The notes under the pieces were generated by a model that did no database searches, had not been told where the DNA came from, and was given only the letters and a program-made list of their open reading frames with translations. DNA of 64,000 bases, taken from the NCBI GenBank assembly GCA_910578405.1, contig CAJTQO010000005.1, forward strand, positions 8,830-72,829, given 5' to 3'. Positions within the stretch are counted from its first letter, which is position 1, and every line of letters starts with the position of its first letter. The position numbers were made by a program, and so were the translations under genes. Below are positions 1 to 8,168 of this stretch, one piece after another. Origin of the DNA: an uncultured Lachnospiraceae bacterium (lineage in GTDB: Bacteria > Bacillota > Clostridia > Lachnospirales > Lachnospiraceae).

Positions 1-1068
1 CACGACTATGCTCGCTTTGCGAATCTCCTCTTCTTCCAGCCTGCGACGGAAAATATTGCTGCCATGGCTGTTGCGCAGATTCGCCCAAACAAAAATCAAC
101 ATTACAGCAAAAGTAGTTGTTTTAATCCCTCCGGCCGTGGAACCGGGATTTCCCCCGATAAACATCAGCGCTATCGTCACTAACTTACTGCCAGCGGACA
201 TAGCTCCCGTATCTATCGTATTAAACCCAGCCGTTCTTGCCGTTACTGATGCAAACAGGGAAGTCAGAATCGTTTCCTTTGCCCCCATATCCGCCATCAG
301 TCCATTGCGCTCCAACAAATAGATTGCGAATGCGCCTCCAAAAACCAAAATCACCGTCATTGTAAGCGCAATCTTTGTATGCAGCAAATACTCCTTTACC
401 CGGAATTTCTTCTTCTGCAAATCATCCCACACTACAAAGCCAGCCCCGCCTAACAGAATCAACAGCATAATGGTAACATTCACAATGACATCTCCTGAAT
501 AAGCAACTAAAGAAGAATACTCTTCCTTTTTCCCCATCAGGTCAAAACCTGCATTGCAAAACGCAGAAATAGAATGGAAAATACCATTGCAAATCCCTTC
601 TATCCACCCCATTTCCGGCACAAAACGGACTGCCAGCAAAGCGGCTCCCACCCCTTCAAAAGCCAACGTAGCTATGATAATTTTCTTAACCAGCCTTACT
701 ACACCGCCAATCTGCAGCGTATTCATACTTTCCTGCAAAATGCCCCGTTCTTTCAACCCTATATTCCGACGCATCAATACCGCCATAAAAACGCCGATTG
801 TCATAAAGCCCAGCCCGCCAATCTGTATCAATATCAAAAGAAAAACCCTGCCAAACACAGACCAATATTGATACGTATCCACCACTGCCAACCCCGTCAC
901 ACAAGTTGCGCTGGTAGCGGTAAACAAAGCGGTCAGCGGGTCGGTAAATCTACCGTCCCTGGATGAGATAGGAAGCATCAGCGCTACCGTGCCGATTAAT
1001 ATAGTCATTAAAAACCCTACCGCTATTGTCTGAGTCGTTGTCAGTTTATCATGCCACTTTTTTTTCAT
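1..1068 (-). CDS. ktrB: KtrB/TrkH-type potassium transporter, C-terminus cut by window edge
   Basis: This is the membrane channel subunit of a Ktr/Trk potassium uptake system. The reading frame is open to base 1, so the C-terminal end lies outside the window. Four pore-loop signatures are visible in order: TCVTGLAV, FCNAGFD, RTAGFNTID and GNPGSTAGGIK, the last followed by a further hydrophobic segment. Hydrophobic segments alternate throughout, as expected for the four-fold M1-P-M2 repeat. The upstream ATG at 1074 touches a GGGG run with no spacing, while the ATG at 1068 has AGGGG six bases away, so 1068 is preferred. The regulatory KtrA/TrkA partner is not in view. Family assignment is firm; KtrB rather than TrkH is inferred from the short N-terminus. 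Confidence 0.93.
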   Translation of the reverse strand, partial: MKKKWHDKLTTTQTIAVGFLMTILIGTVALMLPISSRDGRFTDPLTALFTATSATCVTGLAVVDTYQYWSVFGRVFLLILIQIGGLGFMTIGVFMAVLMRRNIGLKERGILQESMNTLQIGGVVRLVKKIIIATLAFEGVGAALLAVRFVPEMGWIEGICNGIFHSISAFCNAGFDLMGKKEEYSSLVAYSGDVIVNVTIMLLILLGGAGFVVWDDLQKKKFRVKEYLLHTKIALTMTVILVFGGAFAIYLLERNGLMADMGAKETILTSLFASVTARTAGFNTIDTGAMSAGSKLVTIALMFIGGNPGSTAGGIKTTTFAVMLIFVWANLRNSHGSNIFRRRLEEEEIRKASIVV

Positions 1069-1088
1069 TTCCATCCCCTGCCTTTTCC

Positions 1089-1193
1089 CTATTCAGCCGG
1101 ACAAAAAAGAGTGCAGGGCAACTTTCTTCTGAAAATACAGAAAACAAAGCATCCCTGCAAATGCCGGAAAACCTTCATTCCGAAAGCCTTCAT
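1089..1193 (-). CDS. possible 34-residue leader ORF upstream of ktrB
   Basis: A short frame with a good ribosome site (GAGGAG, six bases before the ATG) ends 14-20 bases before the potassium transporter start. The peptide is cysteine-rich and hydrophobic, beginning MKAFGMKVF and ending LFCPAE. It lies between a near-consensus promoter and ktrB, so it could be a translated leader or simply chance. I do not recognise the sequence. Confidence 0.35.
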   Translation of the reverse strand: MKAFGMKVFRHLQGCFVFCIFRRKLPCTLFCPAE

Positions 1194-1268
1194 TCCATTC
1201 TCCTCGTTATTGTCCTCGCGCGGACTGCGCCAATCATCAATGGCTCTCTTTTCTTTCCTATCCCTTTT

Positions 1269-1297
1269 AGTATATGTCATTTGGTAAAAACAGTCAA
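1269..1297 (-). promoter_or_regulatory. sigma-A promoter for ktrB
   Basis: On the minus strand TTGACT (1297-1292) and TATACT (1274-1269) are separated by exactly 17 bases. Transcription would begin near 1262, giving a leader of about 190 bases before ktrB. No ydaO-type c-di-AMP riboswitch signature was recognised in that leader. Confidence 0.75.
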
Positions 1298-1330
1298 CCA
1301 CTGAAAAACATTTTACATTATCAGCGCCAA

Positions 1331-1401
1331 CTCCCGCTATCTGCTTGCATTAAAAAAAGACTGCTGTACAGTCTCTTTTTAATGCAAGCAGATAGCGGGA
1401 G
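1331..1401 (-). repeat. 33-bp inverted repeat, including a terminator and the 3' end of tRNA-Gly
   Basis: Bases 1331-1363 and 1369-1401 are inverted copies with one mismatch around a 5-base loop. The inner part (CAGTC flanked by A and T runs) looks like the tRNA's intrinsic terminator read on the minus strand. The outer part duplicates, in reverse, the last 15 bases of the tRNA gene (1387-1401: discriminator, acceptor 3' strand and part of the T stem). A normal terminator would not need that copy. Confidence 0.85.
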
Positions 1402-1457
1402 TCGAACCCGTCTCTCCGGCTTGGGAAGCCAGCGTTCTACCGATGAACCATATCTGC
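1387..1457 (-). tRNA. tRNA-Gly (anticodon CCC)
   Basis: The minus strand folds as a cloverleaf. GCAGATA pairs with TATCTGC in the acceptor stem, the anticodon stem CTGGC/GCCGG encloses loop TTCCCAA, and the T loop reads GTTCGACTC. The anticodon CCC reads GGG (Gly). The 3' CCA is not encoded. It starts only 20 bases after the HPr-like gene stop, so it is probably cotranscribed with that gene. Confidence 0.95.
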
Positions 1458-1477
1458 ATATTATTAACTTACCAACC

Positions 1478-1711
1478 TTACACACGAAAAGGTTCTATTG
1501 CATCTATAATTTCCTTTTCCTGCTCCTCTGTCTGTAAGATACGTAGCTCTAAATTCTTTGACAAATCCATACTAAAAATACCCATTACAGATTTTGCATC
1601 CACTACATACCTTCCTGAAACCAAATCGAAGTATCCTTTAAACTGTGCCATAATATTGACAAAACTCTTTACATCTTCAATAGACCTCAGTCTAATCATA
1701 ATGCTTTTCAT
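1478..1711 (-). CDS. HPr-like protein lacking the phosphorylatable histidine
   Basis: The 77-residue protein matches the HPr fold best around residues 35-52, where VVDAKSVMGIFSMDL resembles the conserved region around the regulatory serine (S41 here; Ser46 in Bacillus HPr). The N-terminal active-site motif of true HPr (HARPA around His15) is replaced by a stretch with no histidine, so it cannot be a phosphocarrier in the PTS. It may be a regulatory or structural homologue. AAGGAAGGG lies seven bases before the ATG. The tRNA-Gly gene follows directly. Fold assignment is by motif only. Confidence 0.8.
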   Translation of the reverse strand: MKSIMIRLRSIEDVKSFVNIMAQFKGYFDLVSGRYVVDAKSVMGIFSMDLSKNLELRILQTEEQEKEIIDAIEPFRV

Positions 1712-2030
1712 TTAAAGAACCCTTCCTTTAAAGAGTTACTATCTGCAAACTCTTTTATTGTTTCCCTCTGTCTCTCACCTTTTTTATCTTACCAGAAAAA
1801 TGCAGATTTGTAAAGAGTTTTTTCATATTTTTTTATATATGTTTTTCCGTTAAGCGTAACTTGCATTCCTCCAGGCAGAAAGTGCAGTTTTCCCCAATAC
1901 GCCCCGGCAACATCGCTTCGTTAAAATTTCACATTGCGACGTTGCCGGAAACATGTATGCAAACTGCTTCCACAAAAAGCGCGCTGCAATTTCCGCCCGA
2001 ATAAAACACCGGAAAATCCCCATCCTATTC
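1712..2030. other. intergenic region between the HPr-like gene and the metH/metF fusion
   Basis: No convincing gene is seen in these 319 bases. It holds the HPr-like promoter (1786-1814), three copies of AACTCTTT or its complement between 1727 and 1820, and a 13-bp inverted repeat (1904-1916 with 1936-1948, one G-U) that lacks a T run and so is not an ordinary terminator. Confidence 0.6.
1786..1814 (-). promoter_or_regulatory. sigma-A promoter for the HPr-like gene and tRNA-Gly
   Basis: TTTACA (1814-1809) and TAAGAT (1791-1786) on the minus strand have a 17-base spacer. The leader then carries an AAAGAGTT/AACTCTTT hairpin just before the ribosome site, and another AACTCTTT sits at the -35 box. 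Confidence 0.55.
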
Positions 2031-3806
2031 TTACAATATTTGATCCAGCAAATGAACCCTGTTAAACGGTATGGAAAAGTAATAGCCGTCCGCAAACCCT
2101 TCCGTCATCCCCATCACCCTCTTTGCAATGCCTGCCCCGGCCCTTTCCCCGTCTTCCCGGCTCATATCCTGCGCAAAGCAGGCCACTGTTTCATCATCCA
2201 CCTCAATCCCTGCCATTTCATTTTTAATAAAAAGCGCATTGCGCAGACTGACCAAGGGCATAACGCCGCACAAAACTCTTGCCCCCGTCCTTCTCTTCAC
2301 TTCTTCCAGCCGCCTGGCCGCTTTTTCCGTAAAAACCGGCTGGGAAAGGAAAAAAGAAGCTCCCTGCTCCATTTTCCTTTCCACCCGTCTGATTTCCACA
2401 TCCAAGTTCGGCCTGCCCTGGTTTAGCGCCCCGCCAAAGACTATCGGTTCCGCTGCAAATTCTTCCTGGTTCAGTTCATGAAGAATCTTCATCAGCCCCA
2501 CCGCGTCAAAATTAAATACGCTCTTCACCTCCTGCCGCATCAGTGTAGGAACCGGGTCGCCCGTAACCACAAGCATATTGCGGATGCCATTCACATATGC
2601 CCCCAATAGTTGGGAGCGCATGGCAATCGCATTTTTATCCCTGCAGCAAATATGGGGCATTACGCACAGCCCTGTCTCATGCTGCGCCTTCATTGCCATC
2701 AGGATAGAATCGGCCCTTGTCCTGCCTGAAGGTGAATCCGGGAACGTAACCACATCCACTTTTTTCTTCCTCAGGAAAAACGCCGCTTCCATTACTTTCC
2801 CGTCATCGGCTCCGGGCGGCGGGGAAAGTTCCACAGCCACCAGCTTATGCCCCTTCTCCTTCCCTTGCCAAAAGCCACACTCCCTGCCGTCCCTGGGCTT
2901 TATACGCACTTCCCGTTTAGCCGGACTCCTCTTTGCTGCCGCCATATCCACAACATCGCACATTTGCCGTATAAACGAAGGACTGGTTCCGCAGCAACCG
3001 CCCAGGAAAGCAATGGGAAGCGTCCCGATTTCCGCCATTTTACCCGCAAAATAGCCTTCATTGTTGCTAAATACCTTTCTTTGCTCAATATATTTCGGAT
3101 AACCTGCATTAGGCAGCGCAGTTAAGAAAATATGCTCCGGCAAATCCATTTTCTTCAAAATCCGGTATAAGTGTCCAGGCCCAACCCCACAATTAAACCC
3201 TGCCGCATCCACTGCCCCCGACTGTGCCGCAGCGGCCAAAAGCCTGTGGGCGCTGATTCCGGCATTGCTATAACCATGCTGATTTACGCAAAACTGCACA
3301 ATCACAAACAGCTCCCGCTCTTTTTTCATATCCCGGATAACCGGAAGGATATCCCCCATATCATGAAATGTTTCAAAAACAAGAATATCCGCCCCTGCCT
3401 CTACCAGGGTATCGCCAATCAACCGATATTCCCGGTACACTTCTTCCTCTGTCCTTCCTATCCGGTCCGGCAGCGGGCCGATATCCCCGGCCAGAAAACA
3501 GTCCTTTCCCGGCGTTCTTGCACACTCTTCTGCCGCCAGCCGCGCATTGTCCCAAGCGGCCCGCAAATTCTCCTGCAGGCTCGTCTGGTCACAACCCAAG
3601 GCTTTGCTGTTTGCAGCAAACGTATTGGTGCGCAACAATACCGCTCCGGCCTCCAGATACTCTCTATGCACCTGCCGCACCCATTCCGGCTCCATCACAT
3701 TATAACATTCCGGCAAAAGCGCCGCTCCAAACTTATCCGCAAAATAAGCGCCAAACGCCCCGTCGCATATGATTTTCTTTTGTTTCAGATAATCCTGTAT
3801 CTTCAT
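2031..3806 (-). CDS. bifunctional homocysteine S-methyltransferase / methylenetetrahydrofolate reductase
   Basis: The 591-residue protein fuses two one-carbon enzymes. Residues 1 to about 290 are a homocysteine methyltransferase (MetH N-terminal/BhmT fold), with the zinc cysteines visible as FNCG (Cys206) and GGCCGTSP (Cys271, Cys272). Residues from about 320 to the end are the flavin-dependent MTHFR barrel (VAVELSPPPG, VTGDPVPT, FFLSQPVF). This is the YitJ-type arrangement known in Firmicutes, making methyl-THF and methionine. The ATG at 3806 has TTAGGAGA upstream, whereas an in-frame start at 3869 has no site. It follows tcdA in the same direction with a 72-base gap. Confidence 0.93.
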   Translation of the reverse strand: MKIQDYLKQKKIICDGAFGAYFADKFGAALLPECYNVMEPEWVRQVHREYLEAGAVLLRTNTFAANSKALGCDQTSLQENLRAAWDNARLAAEECARTPGKDCFLAGDIGPLPDRIGRTEEEVYREYRLIGDTLVEAGADILVFETFHDMGDILPVIRDMKKERELFVIVQFCVNQHGYSNAGISAHRLLAAAAQSGAVDAAGFNCGVGPGHLYRILKKMDLPEHIFLTALPNAGYPKYIEQRKVFSNNEGYFAGKMAEIGTLPIAFLGGCCGTSPSFIRQMCDVVDMAAAKRSPAKREVRIKPRDGRECGFWQGKEKGHKLVAVELSPPPGADDGKVMEAAFFLRKKKVDVVTFPDSPSGRTRADSILMAMKAQHETGLCVMPHICCRDKNAIAMRSQLLGAYVNGIRNMLVVTGDPVPTLMRQEVKSVFNFDAVGLMKILHELNQEEFAAEPIVFGGALNQGRPNLDVEIRRVERKMEQGASFFLSQPVFTEKAARRLEEVKRRTGARVLCGVMPLVSLRNALFIKNEMAGIEVDDETVACFAQDMSREDGERAGAGIAKRVMGMTEGFADGYYFSIPFNRVHLLDQIL

Positions 3807-3878
3807 CTTTCCCTTTCTCCTAAAGCATATTGGAAGATTACTCTCTTCAAGCTGTAACAGTTGCGCCACAAACCTTGT

Positions 3879-4601
3879 CTATGCCAGGCCGGCAATATCT
3901 TTCACGATTTCCCCTGCCATAATCAGTCCTGCCACCGACGGCGCAAAAGCAATGCTTCCCGGGACGCAACGCCTGCTCCTTTCCCGCGTAACTTCCCCGG
4001 CCTCCTGCATCCCACTAAACGGTTCTTCTTTCGAATAAACTACTTTCAGGCTTTTTATCCCCCGTTTTTTCAATTCCCTGCGCATGACCCTGGCCAGAGG
4101 ACACACGCTCGTCTCATAAATATCCGCCACCTCAAAAGCTGTGGGATTAAGCTTGTTCCCTGCCCCCATACTGCTGACCACCGGAACCCCATAAGCTTCC
4201 CCGGCCATCACCAGCTCAATCTTAGCCGTCACAGTATCCACCGCATCCGCAATATAACTATAACTTTCAAAAGGAAACATCCCTCTGTTTTCCGGCAGGA
4301 AAAAGCAGCGGTACGCCCGTACCTCCGCTTCCGGATTAATCTCCATAATCCGCTGCTCCATCACATCCACCTTATACTGTCCTACCGTATGTTCCAAGGC
4401 AATAATCTGGCGGTTGATATTACTCTTGGCTACCCGGTCGCTGTCCACCAGGTCAAGCTTCCCCACACCGCTTCTGGCAAGAGCTTCCGCCACATAACCG
4501 CCCACGCCGCCCACGCCAAATACCGCCACCCTGGCCTCTTTCAGCCGTTTCATACCATCTTGGCCAAGAAGCATCTGCGTCCTCTGAAAGCGTTCCTGCA
4601 T
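3879..4601 (-). CDS. tcdA: tRNA threonylcarbamoyladenosine dehydratase (ThiF/E1-like)
   Basis: This 240-residue E1-like enzyme would use ATP to cyclise t6A at position 37 of ANN-decoding tRNAs. The nucleotide-binding GVGGVGGYVAEALARSG lies near residues 29-45. It is followed by the DSDRVAKSNINRQ segment typical of ThiF/MoeB/TcdA, and GAGNKLNPTAFEVADI near the middle. TcdA is told from ThiF and MoeB by the lone 240-residue length and absence of sulfur-carrier genes nearby. The start is 29 bases after the solute-binding gene stop at 4631, so it could be read with that transport locus. Confidence 0.9.
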   Translation of the reverse strand: MQERFQRTQMLLGQDGMKRLKEARVAVFGVGGVGGYVAEALARSGVGKLDLVDSDRVAKSNINRQIIALEHTVGQYKVDVMEQRIMEINPEAEVRAYRCFFLPENRGMFPFESYSYIADAVDTVTAKIELVMAGEAYGVPVVSSMGAGNKLNPTAFEVADIYETSVCPLARVMRRELKKRGIKSLKVVYSKEEPFSGMQEAGEVTRERSRRCVPGSIAFAPSVAGLIMAGEIVKDIAGLA

Positions 4602-4630
4602 CCTCTTTCCTCCCCGGTTTCTAACAATGT

Positions 4631-6883
4631 CTATCGGTTCTCATTGACATAAATCTGTACCCTGCTCTGAATAATCCCCGCCACTTCTTTGGCTTTTTTC
4701 TGTCCGGCAAAATATGGCGCAGCCTCTTCCATTACAATATTTATCAAAGCCTCGTTATAAGAATATAACTGATTCACCGACTTTACATATTCCACCAACC
4801 CATCCACTTCTTCCCGGGTCATTGGGGTAATGGGAATTTCCACGCCGTTTATCATATATGTCTCATCCACTTCCACCATATTCCCGTTTTCATCTTCATA
4901 AGTTGATTTTTTCATTGCCGCCTGCCCCAGCCGTTCTGTCTGTTTTAGGCTAAGCGGCCACTGGTAATCAATTTTCCCCTGGTATTCCTCTGTAAGGAAA
5001 TAGCGCATAAACTGCCATACCCCGTCTTTGTATTTGGATTTCGAGGACATAGCCAGCTCCAGATTTCCCGCCAACGCCGCCCCATTCCCTTCCTTTACCG
5101 GGAAGCCAATCAACGTAATGTCTTCACCAAACGTCCCTTTTTTATCATAATTATAATTGGAAAAACTGGTTAAATACAACATTTCCAAAAGAACTTTTCC
5201 TTCCCGCCAGAAGCTGGCATAGTTCTCCCAGAAATTTTCCCCATAATAATCAGGCCCAAGGGTTTCCGGAAATTCCCCGGCAAACTCCAACAGACTGATA
5301 AATTCCTCCGAATCAAAACTGCATTCCCCGGTTTTCCAGTCAATAAACTGGTCGCCGGACATCTGGATTCCGCAGCGCATCAAATCATCCCTGGTCATTT
5401 CCGAAAAGATTTGAGTCCCTTCCGGCTTTGCAGCCATAACCTGTTTCAACTCCTCCAGTGTCCATCCGGGCTGCGTCCCCACCTCCGCCGTTTTCCCCGA
5501 TACGGTATAAATATGGAAAGACGGTACGAGCCGGTACAGCTTTCCGTCATATTCATAAGCCGCCAGCACATTGGGAAAGAAATCTTCCCGCGCCATCTCC
5601 CCGTCTTTGTCAATATAAGGGTAAAGGTCTTCAAACAGCCCCTTGGACATATAGCTTTCCACAGGCATCCCTTCCCGCAAGACAAGGATATCCGGCACCT
5701 TTCCTGATGCAATGTCTGTATTTAGGCGCGTCTGCCCCACCGAGTAATCCTCTTCCGTATTATATTGGGAATAATCTTCCACCTTAATCCGGTATTCCTC
5801 ATTGGTCTTATTAAATGACACTACCCGGTTGCGGACATCCCAGTCAAAATCGTTACAGGCTAACGTCAGTACAATTTTATCTTTTACATCCTTCGGATCT
5901 ACTTTTACAAACCTGGTTAATACCGTCTCCTTGTTTTCATCATCTATCACCCCATAAAACTCCGTATCGCTGACTACCGCCAGATAAGAAATATAAAAAT
6001 TCATCAAATCGGAATCAATGAAATTCATAATTTCCTTCAATTGCGTATCCCCCAAGTTATATCCGTATATGCTCCCGCTCCCGGACAAAAAGAAATCAAA
6101 CCCTTCTCCTGTATACATCGAATTAAAATTGCTGGCGCCGCCCGGTATCGTATAATCTTGCGACACTTCCCCGGTATCCACATCCAGTTTGCACAGAAAT
6201 TCCTTATTTTGTTCTGTATCGTAATACCGCAGGACAATACTGCCATCCCCTGTCTGATACACCCCCGGGCTATCCATTTCTTTTTGTGGCTTCACATTTC
6301 CTGTCTTATTCCCTTCTGCATCATACAAAGCCATTCCTTCCGAATCCGACAATAGAAGCCGTCCATCCGGCAAAAGCGCCAATTCATTCACCCAGTAAGA
6401 ATTTTCCTCTTCCCCCAACAGAGGTTTCTTCCACAGTTCTTTTCCCTCCCCATCCAATTTCACCAGGAAATACTCATCTTTCCATTCCGGATTTTCCGCA
6501 TCTTTACTTGCGTCTTCATAATAATGGTTAAAGATTGCAAAGTAGTTGCCTGCCTGATCAGGGGTGAGCTGGGAATAGGAAAATCCCTCCCCCATTTCCA
6601 GCTTTATCGTTTTCCGCTCCGAACCGTCCAGCTTCTGGCTGATAAGTTGAAGTTCTGTGCCCCCTTCCTTTTTCCAGTCATACACACTGATGTACATCCT
6701 GCCATCCTTTACTTGCAAATCATTAATTGCATTTGCATCTTCAATCCCTTCCACCGTTATGGTTTCGGAACGGAATACATGCTCCTTAGAAGCTGCCGCT
6801 GCCCCATCCTTCTCTGCCTTACCGCATCCGACCAACATACATAATATGCCAAACACTGCCCCCAACCATAGTTTCTTTTTCAT
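4631..6883 (-). CDS. lipoprotein: beta-propeller-like region fused to ABC solute-binding domain (third paralogue)
   Basis: A lipoprotein signal ends at Cys20 (LVGC). About 310 residues of repeated propeller-like strands follow (for example LALLPDGRLLLSD and YQTGDGSIVLRYYD). A family-1 extracellular solute-binding domain runs from about residue 335 (ACNDFDWDVRNRVVSFN) to the end. The terminus AGQKKAKEVAGIIQSRVQ is shared, with small changes, by the two paralogues at 12438-14714 and 14789-17452. The solute-binding domain resembles sugar-binding proteins of carbohydrate ABC importers, but the ligand is unknown. ATG at 6883 has GAGGAGGGG upstream. It is the last transport gene before tcdA. Confidence 0.88.
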   Translation of the reverse strand: MKKKLWLGAVFGILCMLVGCGKAEKDGAAAASKEHVFRSETITVEGIEDANAINDLQVKDGRMYISVYDWKKEGGTELQLISQKLDGSERKTIKLEMGEGFSYSQLTPDQAGNYFAIFNHYYEDASKDAENPEWKDEYFLVKLDGEGKELWKKPLLGEEENSYWVNELALLPDGRLLLSDSEGMALYDAEGNKTGNVKPQKEMDSPGVYQTGDGSIVLRYYDTEQNKEFLCKLDVDTGEVSQDYTIPGGASNFNSMYTGEGFDFFLSGSGSIYGYNLGDTQLKEIMNFIDSDLMNFYISYLAVVSDTEFYGVIDDENKETVLTRFVKVDPKDVKDKIVLTLACNDFDWDVRNRVVSFNKTNEEYRIKVEDYSQYNTEEDYSVGQTRLNTDIASGKVPDILVLREGMPVESYMSKGLFEDLYPYIDKDGEMAREDFFPNVLAAYEYDGKLYRLVPSFHIYTVSGKTAEVGTQPGWTLEELKQVMAAKPEGTQIFSEMTRDDLMRCGIQMSGDQFIDWKTGECSFDSEEFISLLEFAGEFPETLGPDYYGENFWENYASFWREGKVLLEMLYLTSFSNYNYDKKGTFGEDITLIGFPVKEGNGAALAGNLELAMSSKSKYKDGVWQFMRYFLTEEYQGKIDYQWPLSLKQTERLGQAAMKKSTYEDENGNMVEVDETYMINGVEIPITPMTREEVDGLVEYVKSVNQLYSYNEALINIVMEEAAPYFAGQKKAKEVAGIIQSRVQIYVNENR

Positions 6884-7059
6884 AACCGCCCCTCCTCATT
6901 GCATAGCGCCTACCGCACCGCCTGCCATTCCTGGCCATTCCAACAACAGGCAACCGTTTCACTGTATGGCATACTGCCTCACCCATCGCTTCCCGCCGCA
7001 CATATCGCCTGACTGCCGTCTGCTTTCCTACATGGCGCACTGCCGACTGTTTCGTTCAT

Positions 7060-8148
7060 TTAAAAATATTTCCATTTGCTCTTCTCTCCCCGGTAGCGTT
7101 CCATCATCTGGTCTTTGCATTCTAAACTAAACTGCGCAACCGTCCGCCAAGTCCATCGCTTCCGTTTCCAAAGCAAAACCACGGTTATTGTTCCAAGGAT
7201 TACCGGTATCAAAAGGAAAAGGAGCCGTAAAATAAGCGTCAACGCCAATACGTCCTCCCATCCCCTGGCTACGTTTTCCCAATATGGGTAATGGATGGCA
7301 TGGTCATTCATGGAACGCGTCCCAAATTCCGCAATAACGGTTAACAGGCTTTTCAGCCCAAAACGGGAAGAATTTTCCACCACCCACATGTCCGTCTCAT
7401 CTATGCCAAACGCTTCCTTTACTTTCGTATAGGCAAAATCTTCCACCGGATTTGGCATCACCACCTCATACGTATTGACCCCTTCCGTAGTTCCCAATTC
7501 AGAAAGCGTTTCAAAAGATGCATAAACCATTGTCTTATCCAGGCCGGCCGCTTCCTGGAACCGCCCTCCTTCCCTTCGGATTACCCCCGCAATATAATGC
7601 GGGATACCGCTAACCATTACCTGCATCCCTACCACATCATTGGAGCCAAATAACTGCCATGCGGCATCCTCATCAATAATCAGCTTATCATCCATCAGGT
7701 CATGTCCTGAAAAATAAGAGCCATCCAACAACTGTACCGGATGAAAAAGGAAAAAATCCCCTCCAATCCCTATGGCGTCCGCTGCCAGGGAAGTTTTGCC
7801 GCTGGACAAAGTCAGCTTTCCCACTCCACTGTAGGCGTCGGCCCACAATCTGGCATTCTCGCTTGGCGCAGTAATGGAAGCTTCCAGTAGCGCTTTGTCC
7901 AGTTTGGCTTCAAAGCTTCTGATTTCGTTTTTGTCTATTTGGGCGCTTTCCGTAAAAAAACAAGTAACCTGTGCCGCATCGTCTTCTTCTGACCACCGTT
8001 CGGCCGCCGTCTGGTCTGTCAGCCCATTTTTCTTGCTTTCAGACCAAATGGTAAGTCCAAACCACAGCAACAGGCATACTGTCGCTGTCAATGTCAACAG
8101 TATCTGTTTGAAAGAAAGTCCCCTAAGGAATTCTTTTATTCTATTCAT
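7060..8148 (-). CDS. MacB-type periplasmic-domain membrane protein with only two clear membrane segments
   Basis: One membrane segment at about residues 14-36 is followed by an extracytoplasmic MacB_PCD-like domain (recognisable as GIGGDFFLFHPVQLLDGSYF and IDEDAAWQLFGSNDVVG) and one C-terminal hydrophobic segment near residues 300-325. Normal MacB/FtsX permeases have three further membrane helices after this domain, and no ATPase gene is adjacent. The protein may therefore be an accessory rather than a transporter. It starts 20 bases after the HlyD-like gene stop and is surely cotranscribed with it. The membrane count is by eye. Confidence 0.75.
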   Translation of the reverse strand: MNRIKEFLRGLSFKQILLTLTATVCLLLWFGLTIWSESKKNGLTDQTAAERWSEEDDAAQVTCFFTESAQIDKNEIRSFEAKLDKALLEASITAPSENARLWADAYSGVGKLTLSSGKTSLAADAIGIGGDFFLFHPVQLLDGSYFSGHDLMDDKLIIDEDAAWQLFGSNDVVGMQVMVSGIPHYIAGVIRREGGRFQEAAGLDKTMVYASFETLSELGTTEGVNTYEVVMPNPVEDFAYTKVKEAFGIDETDMWVVENSSRFGLKSLLTVIAEFGTRSMNDHAIHYPYWENVARGWEDVLALTLILRLLFLLIPVILGTITVVLLWKRKRWTWRTVAQFSLECKDQMMERYRGEKSKWKYF

Positions 8149-8168
8149 ATCCTAATCCCGCTTCCGTT

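Noticed and set aside
1069..1262. Long ktrB leader as a c-di-AMP (ydaO) riboswitch
   Set aside because: None of the conserved ydaO segments could be found and no terminator follows.
1331..1401. Integration site of a mobile element at tRNA-Gly
   Set aside because: The copy is inverted, not direct, and no integrase, phage or conjugation gene lies nearby.
1850..2095. An 81-residue frame on the minus strand at the end of the metH/metF fusion
   Set aside because: It overlaps the fusion gene, has no ribosome site and lies largely over a hairpin.
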